Positions 34,581 to 43,289 of a DNA stretch of 64,000 bases are shown here, piece after piece. The notes beneath the pieces were generated by a model, which saw only the letters and a list, made by a program, of their open reading frames with translations, was not told where the DNA came from and did not search any database. The translations under genes were made by a program, and so were the position numbers. Origin of the DNA: Tipula vernalis (Eukaryota > Arthropoda > Insecta > Diptera > Tipulidae); NCBI GenBank assembly GCA_958295665.1, contig OY282560.1, positions 148,854,091 through 148,918,090 on the forward strand, written 5' to 3'. Each line of letters begins with the position of its first letter. Positions within the stretch are counted from its first letter, which is position 1.

Positions 34581-34729
34581 GGTGGTCAGGTGGAAGTTGC
34601 TCGGGGATTTCAAGTTAGCACCTGCGGTCAGCTTCGTAACTTGCAACTACCACAAGTGCTCGTGTTACCTCCACGTGGTGACCGCTGGTAACTAGATTGC
34701 TGATTTTTTGGCTTCTAGGCAAAAACATG
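34581..34729 (+). ncRNA. Candidate HDV-like self-cleaving ribozyme, LOA copy C
   Basis: P1 is 34581-34587 (GGTGGTC) with 34680-34686 (GACCGCT), 7 of 7 with two wobbles including the first G-U. P2 is 34661-34666 (CGTGTT) with 34724-34729 (AACATG), 6 of 6. P3 is ACC 34667-34669 with GGT 34677-34679. L3 is TCCACGT 34670-34676. GGTAAC is 34687-34692. P4 includes TAGA 34693-34696 with TCTA 34714-34717. J4/2 is GGCAAA 34718-34723 with candidate catalytic C34720. J1/2 is 73 nt here against 160 in the other two copies. Confidence 0.75.
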
Positions 34730-35012
34730 GCGCTAGAGGAGTTAACCTGAAACAAATTGCTGGGCTGGGTTAAGGTGTTAATCGTACCGAGCCGATAATC
34801 GACCCGACTGGGGGCCCAGCTTTAAAACTAGCTCATTCGCTAACGGTGAATCCGGATACTTGACGCCCACCGGATTAAGTAGCCTTATCTGTGTACTGCC
34901 GATCTCTGCACAGATGGACACTTTTTCTTCGCTCCTCGTGGGAACAATTATGGATCTTCATAATAACAAAAAACAACAAAGATAGTCCGGCTCTCTAAAA
35001 AAACTGGAAAAT

Positions 35013-36167
35013 GTGGACAACGAGACTCGAGTCGGTAGGCCTGACTCTAAGTCTACAAATAAACAACGTTATATAAGCTCAAGCGAGGCAGGTCCCTCCA
35101 ATAGGGTCACCAAATCTGAGTATAGAAATACAAAGCGGAACCAAAGCACGAACGAAGCTGGTTCCTCAAAACCAACCTATAATACTGGGAGGAAGGCCTG
35201 GAGGGCCCTGGATACGATAAATAACATCTCGTTAGAAGACAGAACGGATAAGGACAAATGCACGCTTGCGTGGGCAAAAACAGTCACCGAGAAAAAGTCG
35301 GAAGGCCCTTTAGCTGGCTCACAGCTTAAAAGAAACAAATCTCAGGATGAAAATCCTAAGATCGCAAAGCGAGCAAAACTCCCTGCTTCTGCTATGAGGC
35401 CTTTTAACGAGGTCCTCAAGGATCAGCTGGTTGTGGCAGTTATTGACAAATCCCAAGCAGATGGCAGTATCACGCCCGCCAATTGGGCGAAGGTGGAAGG
35501 GGCCTTAGCCACCACCTACCTGAAGGTCCTGTCGGAAAATCCACGACCTGCTCCGAATTGTCGGGACGCGGGCTGGTACAGTAATCAGGTGAAACTGACT
35601 GCCTGTGCAGATCAGAAGTCCCTGATGCTTTATAAGAAGGCAGTTGGGGGACTTGGCGAGGTAGGGCCCGGAGCCAGCCTTGCTGTGAATGTTAGGGAGG
35701 AGATCTCCTGCAGACCAAGAGCTAGGGTGTACATCCCTTCGGATTCTAGTGATCCGAAGGTGATACTCCAGTTGTTGCAGGTTGGCAACCCGGAGTTACC
35801 AACGCACAATTGGCAAATTTCTAAGCTAGAGGGGACAAAGGCTAACTATAGGTCAGCTGTTATCATCTTAAATAGGGATTCACTGACTGCACTGGAAAAA
35901 ACCAATGGTTCAATCAACTATGGTTTCAGTGCAGTCAGATTCAAGGTGTACAAGAAGGACGCGGACAAGCCGGAGGCTCCGAAGTCATCTTCAGAAACTA
36001 CCGCGGTGCTTGATAGCTCAACTGCGTGAACGAAGGTAGCCAGCCAAGCGGAAACTCTCTCCACGGATACGGAGATGTCAACGTTCATGGAGTCTTTAAA
36101 GAGGCTCTCAGATGACTTCTCATCAGGGGATGACTCTGACGTTACTGTGGTAGGGAAGAGGCTTTAG
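35013..36167 (+). pseudogene. LOA-type ORF1 with DUF4780-like domain, one in-frame stop
   Basis: An open stretch of 338 codons from an ATG at 35013 has a polar, basic N-terminus (residues 1-130) and a DUF4780-like domain (about 135-320: ITPANWAKVEGAL, AGWYSNQVKLTACADQ, RARVYIPSDSSDP, NWQISKLEGTKANYRS, NYGFSAVRFKVYKK). A TGA at 36027 interrupts it, but the same frame continues 45 codons with an acidic tail (SDDFSSGDDSDVTVVG) to a TAG at 36165-36167. ORF2 begins 2 nt later. The protein would be an RNA-binding partner of ORF2 in a live element; this is inferred from family position. Confidence 0.8.
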
Positions 36168-36169
36168 AG

Positions 36170-37244
36170 ATGACACTGACATTTCTTCAAGTCAACCTTC
36201 ACCACTCTAAAGCAGCATCAGCTGCTCTAATTTTAAAAATTGGGAAAAAAGCAACAGATGTCGTCTTGATCCAGGAACCTTGGATCACTAAAGACTGGGT
36301 ACTTGGGCTCAAGACACCCTATTATAGATTAATGCACGCGAAAAAAGAAGGTAAGGTTCGGTCGTACATTCTCATTAAAAATAACATAAGTTGCTTTCCG
36401 TTATCAAATTTCAGTAATGGAGATGTAGCAGCGGTCAGCATTGAGGTCGATAAACGAAACCTCTGGCTAGTATCAGCTTACCTAGCTCATGATGAAGTGG
36501 ATACTCTACCAATCATTCTAGGTGAGCTAATCTTGGAGGCTCAGAAGCGCAAGGTTGGAGTCATCCTTGGGAGTGATGCAAATGCTCATCACACGATCTG
36601 GGGAAATATGGACACAAATGAACGAGGTGAGTTACTCCTTGATTACATTTTAAGTACTAACCTTCATATATGTAACATAGGCAATAAGCCGACCTTTATA
36701 ACTAGTAATAGAAAGGAAGTATTAGATATTACTCTTGTCTCAAGCTTTCTGGCGATTAGTTTATTAAACTGGAGAGTGTCGGAGGACCACTACTTTTCTG
36801 ATCATTGTTATCTTCAATTTGAAATGGACTTGACTTCTCCAAAAAGTTCAATCTACAGAAACAGGAGGAAAACAAACTGGGATAACTTTAGAACTATTCT
36901 GGGTAATTCAATACCAGTTCCGGTGCCAAAACCTCCAAAAACTGCGCAAGGGCGATGGCTTGGTGGACGAGTTGTCCAGCACATTTAATGAAGCGATACT
37001 GGGCTCTAGTTCCCTTAGCAGGCCTAGGGGTAAGTCTCGGCCACCATGGTGGTCCAAGGAGATTCAACAAACACGTCGAAAATGCAAAAGACTCTTCAAA
37101 ACAGCACGGGAAACAAAATCTGCTGTAGACTGGGACTCCTATAAGGAAGTGCTCAAAATTTGTAAAATATCAATTGAGAAATGCCAAGAACAGCTCTTGG
37201 AGACTATACTGTGGCAAAATTCAGGAGTATTCAGAGATGCCTAG
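36170..37244 (+). pseudogene. LOA-type ORF2 N-terminal half: endonuclease and linker, frameshifted
   Basis: ORF2 begins MTLTFLQVNLHHSKAAS. The endonuclease domain is complete: LIQEPWITKD (Glu), GSDANAHHTIWGN (Asp/Asn), VLDITLVSS (Asp) and FSDHCYLQFEM (Asp-His). A frameshift near 36960-36988 moves the linker (RPPWWSKEIQQTRRKCKRLF, then DWDSYKEVL) into another frame to the stop at 37244. RT and RNase H are missing. The start is supported by the TAG-AG-ATG spacing after ORF1, parallel to the 6-nt spacing in copy A. Confidence 0.85.
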
Positions 37245-37369
37245 GCTACCCAAAGTACTAACAACTGGTCCTTGAGACTCATATTCCTGGTTGTTCCAAA
37301 TCTGTACCTAGCACATCAGTAGGTAAAAGGGCAAGTAGCCTCATATAGGCCAAATTACTAGCAGAAAAC

Positions 37370-37929
37370 TAGTTTTATAAAAACTAGTGTTGTGAAAGGA
37401 CGTGTCGTGGAGTAGTGTCAAGTGGTGTGAAAATATATAAATCAGGTAGGATTGCATTGCATTGAATAGTATTGTAGAATTGTAATGTATTTATGTGTGC
37501 CTAATGAATATGTGTGAAGTGGTGGCATCAGACATGCGTGAGTGTGTGAGAACCCGTATACCTTGTGGACAACCACATGGTACCAACATACTAATCCACT
37601 GTGCTGCGAAGAAACATACATTGTTACTTCGAATGCTATTGGTACCTACACTAACCCACTGTGCTGCGATGATATGTATATGCGATTGATTAAGTCTACG
37701 TATGATGGTTGCATCGTCTTGCGTTGGTGGAATTGTGTGATAGAGAAGATTGGTGGTGATGGGTTATATGTGTGAATGTGACGCGCCTACTCTAACAGTG
37801 GTTTTCTTACAGTTTATATCTAAACCATCGGACATCGAGGGTGGGGATACCCACTAAACGCGTACGAAATAAAATGTAAGTCTTACTTTACTTCTGGTTT
37901 AATATACATATGAATAGCCCTCTCTCACA
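37370..37929 (+). repeat. 5' LTR (long form) of the 37.4-kb gypsy element
   Basis: About 560 bp. It contains a degenerate internal duplication, CTAATCCACTGTGCTGCGA at about 37591 and CTAACCCACTGTGCTGCGA at about 37653. A polyadenylation-like AATAAA lies at about 37868 (ACGAAATAAAATGT). The short ORFs in it are not genes. Confidence 0.83.
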
Positions 37930-37974
37930 TATCAGAAGTGGGATCTACTCTCAAATCTTCTACCTAATCCTACA

Positions 37975-38963
37975 GTGATCAAAAAATTAATAAATTGTGC
38001 GAACATGTTAATCCCAAACGTGGAGTGCGCCAGAGTGGCAATGCGACGTGGGCCAGCTGTGACATCGGATGCGCCGTTACACCTATCTACGGCGGAGGGC
38101 GGAGCAAATTCACAGATATCTTCTCCAGAGGCGATCGAGGATTCTGAGAGTTTCGATTATCAGCAGAATGCGAATGGTGAACGAGGTCTGGATCTTTCAT
38201 GGACCGCACTTAGAGACACCACTATGTCTACCAAAAACATGCCTAGACAGATAGACAATTCCGATGTTGTACCTCAAACATCAAGAAATCAGCAGTGTGG
38301 TTTGGAAGGTGTTGTTTTGCATCATCAGGGACAGCCGGAATATTCCCGCACAATACTTAGAGACCAAGGGGGTCAGTGTGCTTCACTGATGTTACCGCAC
38401 CCACAAATCCATCAGACGCAGTTGCAACCGCGCCGCGAATATGGACAGGCGGGACCGTTCGCCACTGTTGCGCGTGCAATTGATTTACGGCGGATGAACG
38501 TATTCAGCAGGCCCCAAGGTCTATAAATCAGGAATTGCAACCCAGGCGTGCTGAGGGTAGTTATTTTCCACAAGTAAAAGAGCTCGCTCCATTGATAATG
38601 GATTTTGATCCGGCGAAAACATCGTTGGAGGCATTCTTGCAGAGTGTCGATCGCGTGATGACTGTGTATAACCCTCCTGAATTAGGTTTAATGTATGCGG
38701 TTACCTTGAAGCTAAAAGAGAATGGCCGGAAATGGTATGAATCATTGGACACATGCTTTAAATTATGGATATTTTTCAAAAAAGCATTAATCGATGAGCT
38801 TTCCGATTCGCGAGATGCTGTCGATATTCACCGTGCTTTGGAAAAACGAATATGTGCTGCGTACGAAGATGTGGTTGATTATGCCTACGAAATGCGACGA
38901 ATTGCCTCGGAGGCAAACATCGATGAGAAAAATGTAATAATGTACTTAATCGCGAAAACGTAG
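37975..38963 (+). pseudogene. Ty3/gypsy Gag (frameshifted)
   Basis: The first open piece (37975-38526) is polar and low in complexity. After a frameshift near 38520 the second (38535-38963) is a capsid-like Gag segment: FDPAKTSLEAFLQSVDRV, LKENGRKWYESL, FKKALIDEL and YEDVVDYAYEMRRIASEA, the usual helices of Ty3/gypsy capsid. No CCHC knuckle follows; the next readable sequence is already near RT. Frameshift and missing nucleocapsid indicate inactivation. Confidence 0.7.
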
Positions 38964-38968
38964 TTGTT

Positions 38969-40590
38969 GTGAAGGGCTACAATTTCTTCAAGCTGTTGAG
39001 TATTACTAAAGATGCCAATAACGTCACGAATGATGTGAATTGTCTGAAAAGGGAACAGAGATGTACAGGAACTGACGAGTTGGCCATACTGACAGTACAA
39101 AAGAATGATTTTCGTGATATCGGAGCGGAACTCATTGGAAAGGATGTTACCGGATCTGTTAAGGGGGACATTGTGGAGTTGTTTGCCGAGTATAGAGACT
39201 GTTTCGCATTAAATATGAGCGAGCTTGGCCTGACTACTAAAGCAACAATTAAGATAACGCTAAAGGATGAGAGACCTGTTTGCTATCAGCCCTATCGACT
39301 TGCTTATACCCAGCGGGAAACTGTTAGAAATCATGTAGAGAAAATGCTGCAAAATAACATCATAAGACCATCGACTTCATCGTATGTATCCCCAATCGTG
39401 ATCGTCAAAAAGAAGAGCGGTGAAGATCGCATTTGTGTCGACTATCGCAGGCTCAATGACAGAACTGTAAAAGATCATTTCCCATTGCCGAACATGGATG
39501 ATCAATTACAGCGGCTGGCCGGCATGACATGGTTTTCGGTGGTTGACTTGGCGTCTTTGTACTATCAGATCCCAGTTGATGAGGAGTCGCGTGTTTTAAC
39601 TGCTTTTGTAACGCCAGATGGGAAGTACCAGTTTAATCGTATGCCTTTCGGGCTTGTTAATGCACCATCAGCGTTTCAGCGTATGATGAATTCAATGGCT
39701 GGTGAACTCAGTAACCGGATTGTTACATATCTCGATGATGTGGTTATGCCATCAGCGACTCTTGAGGAAGGTATACTACTACTAAAAGAATTCATTGTCA
39801 AACTACGAGAATACGGATTGAAAATGAAACCTTCAAAGTGCAGGTTTCTGCAAACACAAATCGTGTTCTAAGGCCACGAAATTTGTAAGGATGGTATCCG
39901 TCCAGGAAAGGAGAAAATCCTGTGCGTTGAGAAGTTCGATGTTCCGACTAGCGTCCATGATGTAAGGAGATTTGTTGGATTGGCAAGCTATTTTCGGAAG
40001 TTCGTTCCGAAATTCGCTGAGGTTGCAAGGCCATTGACCGATCTCATTAATAAGGACCAGGTCTTTGCGTGGGGCGATGAGCAAGGCGCAGCATTTAACC
40101 AGCTTAAAGCTTGCTTATGTTCTCGAAATGATTTGTCTCTTTATGATCCGTAAATGCGACACGAGATACATACGGATGCCAGTGCGGTTGGGTTAGCAGG
40201 AATACTAATTTAGGTTTACGAAGACCGTAGAAGACCAGTCGCCTATTTTAGCCGAAAGACAAACGCCATAGAGCAACATTACCATAGCTACGAATTGGAA
40301 ACCTGTCTGTCGTGGAATCGGTGGAACGATTCCGAGTGTACGTACTTGGCAAAGCATTTGTTGTCATCACGGATTGTGAGTCTTTACGAACCGCTGCAAC
40401 AAAGAAGGATTTGATTCCTCGGGTTGCGCGGTGGTGGCTACGGCTGCAGGAATTTGACTTTGAGATCAGGCATAGAATTGGACAGCAAATGGCTCATGTT
40501 GATGCGTTGAGCAGAGCACCTGTTTTGGAAAGTGTTGAAGCAAGTGGAGCTACGTTGGATGTGTTCTTGATAGAAGATAGCAATAAATGA
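38969..40590 (+). pseudogene. Ty3/gypsy RT and RNase H (nonsense and frameshift mutations)
   Basis: RT spans 38969-39871: PIVIVKKKSGEDRICVDYRR, FSVVDLASLYYQI, MPFGLVNAPSAFQRMM and YLDDVVMPS (catalytic DD). A TAA at 39869 interrupts the frame, which continues with RRFVGLASYFRKFVPKFAEV up to a second TAA near 40153 and a third near 40212. RNase H follows (HTDASAVGLAG, then, after a frame change, FVVITDCESLRTA and MAHVDALSRAP at 40312-40590). A TGA at 40588 separates it from integrase in the same frame. Order and motifs are those of a gypsy pol. Confidence 0.87.
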
Positions 40591-41832
40591 ATGATTACGT
40601 TGCAAAAAACCGATGAAGAAGTTTCTACAATGAAAGACCAAATTTTACGAAAAGATCGGGCGATGAGTAATTTCGTGATTCGAGATGACTGTGTGTACTT
40701 TAAAGGAGAAAGTGGGGACGAATTTTTTGTTGTTCCAAAGTGCCTTCGTGGCCGATTGGTATCAGAGACTCATTCAGCAGGACATTTTGGGTTAGAGAGA
40801 ACACTTGGTATTATAGGCAAGAATTTTTGGTTCAAAAAAATGCGACCTTATGTCAAAAGGCATATCGCATCCTGCGTAGAATGTTTGTATCATAAGGGTG
40901 AAGGTGGCGGTCAGGGAATTGAATTGCATCCGATCGAGAAAATTCCAATCCCGCAGCATACGTGGCACATACATCATTTAGGACCATTTATCAAGTCATC
41001 AAGGAAGAATGCCTACCTCATCGTCATTACTGACTCATTCACCAAATATGTTCACTGTCGACCGTCAGAAGACACGTCCACTAAATTTGTGGTTCGAGCT
41101 ATAGAAGATATCATCATCCAATTCAGCACGCCCACACGGATAATAACGGATCGAGGTTCTGCATTCACGTCCAAAACATTCGAGCGATTCTGTGTAGACT
41201 TAAACATCAAACATATTCTAAATGCGATCGCCATCCCTCGAGCAAATCGACAGGTGGAACGTACAAATCGGACTCTATTGAGCTCACTTCGGACAATGTT
41301 TAGCGAGGGAAGTGAACAAAATTGGGAGACAAAACTTCGGCAGATACAATGGACGATCAAGACAACCGCAAATTCGGTGACAAAAAAGTCACCACATGAA
41401 CTATTATTCGGATATACTCCAAGAAGTATTTTTAAGGATAAATTGATTCTCGAGTTGGAAGGCGACAAAATAATAAATGAACGACAGGACTACGTGGAGC
41501 AAACAACGAAGTACCGAGAGGAAGCTTCGCAAAATATTCAGCGGCATCAAAAGTACAGTAAGAAGTATTTCGATTCACATCATAAGAAGCCAGATGTCTA
41601 TCACGACGGAGATCTGGTTATGGTGAAGCGTGATACGGTTTCAACGGGAAGTAGCACCAAGCTACAGCAGCGTTATAGAGGCCCCTACCAGGTTATACAG
41701 AAACTGCATGGGGATAGATACACGGGTTACCGATATAGCACCTGTGGGCAACAAACGAAAGTTTACCGGTGTTTTCCCAGCCTGGTGGAAAGACCAGCAG
41801 TCAGTAGCGATTCAGAGGGGAGCGAAGATTGA
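40591..41832 (+). pseudogene. Ty3/gypsy integrase, uninterrupted but with first catalytic Asp replaced by His
   Basis: This frame of 413 codons is the integrase. The zinc-binding region is HSAGH...CVECLYHKG (HHCC). In the core the first Asp position reads HIHHLGPF where relatives have HIDHLGPF (codon 40972-40974, CAT, residue 128). The second Asp (ITDRGSAF) and the Glu (RQVERTNRTLL) are present. The C-terminal part has DGDLVMVKRDT and a GPYQVIQ segment. Without the first Asp the enzyme is predicted inactive. A TGA immediately upstream (40588) cuts it off from the RNase H frame, so the ATG here is not a native start. Confidence 0.87.
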
Positions 41833-42077
41833 GGACAATCTTGAAGGTCAGGAAGGCCGACTGTAATCTAATCTAAGTGAAATAAAATTTGAATTTTTCT
41901 AAATATATTGTAAACGACATCTCTTGAATAACCTCGGTACTGTCTTGTCTTTTATTGTACCTCGGGTAACCCCTTTGTCTTGTCTTTTATTGTATATCGG
42001 GTAATGCCTTTTAATATAATGAAATATAGAAGTTGGTCCGCCCTACTTTCCTTTTTCCACTATTCTTCTTGAACAGT

Positions 42078-42397
42078 TAGTTTTATAAAAACTACGTGAG
42101 TGTGTGAGAACCCGTATAACTTGTGGACAACCACATGGTACCAACATACTAATCCACTGTGCTGCGAAGATATATACAGTGTTACTCCGAATGCTATTTG
42201 TACCTATGCTAACCCGCTGTGATGGGTTATATGTGTGAATGTGACGCGCCTACTCTAACAGTTGTTTTCTTACAGTTTTTATCTAAACGATCGGACATCG
42301 AGGGTGGGGATACTCACTAAATGCGTACGAAATAAAATGTAAGTCTTTCTTTACTTCTGGTTTAATATATAGTACATATGAATAGCCCTCTCTTACA
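42078..42397 (+). repeat. 3' LTR (short form) of the 37.4-kb gypsy element
   Basis: About 320 bp, aligned by eye with 37370-37929. It lacks a segment of about 120 bp after AACCCGCTGTG and another near the 5' part (TGTTGTGAAAGG onward), so the two LTRs differ in length. Immediately before it, 41930-42005 contains two diverged copies of TGTCTTGTCTTTTATTGTA. Confidence 0.8.
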
Positions 42398-42689
42398 AAC
42401 CTTTCTACATGAAATCGCTTTAGCCAGGAAAATAATTGTCTCGGCTGTGCGTTTCGATGAAAAATCGGTTTCTAGTAACAAATGTTTGATTGTGTCATGT
42501 GGAATTTTTCTATAAAAAGGAACTCATTTTTGAAATAATTTTCATTATATGCTTTTGATAATGATCCCGAATTGAGATTGAAAGCTCAAGCCTAAATATA
42601 CAAAAAAAAAGAGACATATACCAATAAAATAATTTTGTTTAAAAAAAAGTCGTAGCTAACGATGGACAATACTTTGAATAAAATCAGAG

Positions 42690-42805
42690 CCTTTTAGAGT
42701 ATGGAGCCTTAATCATAATGACGTATTTTTTAGAAGCTTTTTTAGTGGTATACCTTTTCACTGATTTCCATAGGAATCCATAGTAAAAATGGTGTTTTTT
42801 AGCTT
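42690..42805 (-). repeat. Partial inverted copy of the TAGAGCCATAATCA MITE
   Basis: TATGGAGCCTTAATCATAATGACG, followed by TTTTTAGAAGCTTTTTTAGTGG, is the reverse complement of the right end of the 24838-25690 element. Only the terminal part is recognisable. Confidence 0.6.
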
Positions 42806-42990
42806 CAAGTTTTTCAATGAAAAAAGCAAAAATATTATAAAATGTTTCAGTTTGATTTTTCGGCATTCTTTATAGACAAATATATTAATTGTTCATGGCA
42901 ATCCCAATATTTTCGATTTGGTAAATCAGAAAAATACAGAGGCCAATCGCACATAATATATCTACTGAAAAAAATTAGAAATATCTTCCC

Positions 42991-43289
42991 CCCTCCACGA
43001 GTTCTTTCTGTTGGTAGCTTGGTTTCGTAAAGGTATGGTCTACTCATCAGGCAGCTACGACCAAACTACAAAAAATGCCACTCTAGCCACATACATTAAG
43101 TATCTAGCCAGAACGTACTGACATAGCGAATTATTATTCACTACATCAAATATAAAAACCCATGGAGAAACCTCATTTGTGTGTGTACAGTGGCATTTTT
43201 TGTAGTTTGGTCGTAGCTGCCTGATGGGTAGACCATACTTTTCAGTACGAAACCAAGCTACCAACAGAAAGAACTCATGGAGGGTTCTC
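42991..43289. mobile_element. Palindromic MITE with about 95-bp inverted arms
   Basis: The left arm (42991-43082) contains GAGTTCTTTCTGTTGGTAGC and GGCAGCTACGACCAAACTAC. The right arm (43188-43289) carries their reverse complements with few differences. The approximately 105-bp spacer has no ORF. Ends and target duplication were not resolved. A short phrase CATGGAGAAACCTCATTTG in the spacer resembles CATGGAGGGTTCTCATTTT at the right end. Confidence 0.8.

Larger units (their letters stand above)
34581..37250 (+). mobile_element. LOA-type LINE copy C, 5'-complete and 3'-truncated
   Basis: It starts at the ribozyme GGTGGTC directly after a T-run in the Penelope relic, carries the shared 5' UTR, ORF1 (35013-36167) and the endonuclease half of ORF2 (36170-37244). 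RT and RNase H are absent; homology stops near 37250, shortly before the 5' LTR of the next gypsy element. Coding quality is better than in copy A, with only one ORF1 stop and one ORF2 frameshift seen. Loss of the 3' part without the 5' part is unusual for LINEs, which normally lose 5' ends, and suggests a later deletion. Confidence 0.8.
37370..42397 (+). mobile_element. Ty3/gypsy LTR retrotransposon, both LTRs present, coding decayed
   Basis: The two LTRs share the start TAGTTTTATAAAAACTA and the end region AATAGCCCTCTCTYACA. Between them lie Gag pieces (37975-38963), RT (38969 onward), RNase H (to 40590) and integrase (40591-41832). The Gag zinc knuckle and protease are not recognisable, so the gag-RT junction seems deleted. 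Exact termini and target duplication are unresolved because the boundary bases are ambiguous; AAAC occurs near both outer edges. Confidence 0.85.

Noticed and set aside
41052..41468. 138-codon minus-strand open frame
   Set aside because: Antisense shadow of the gypsy integrase without any family motif.
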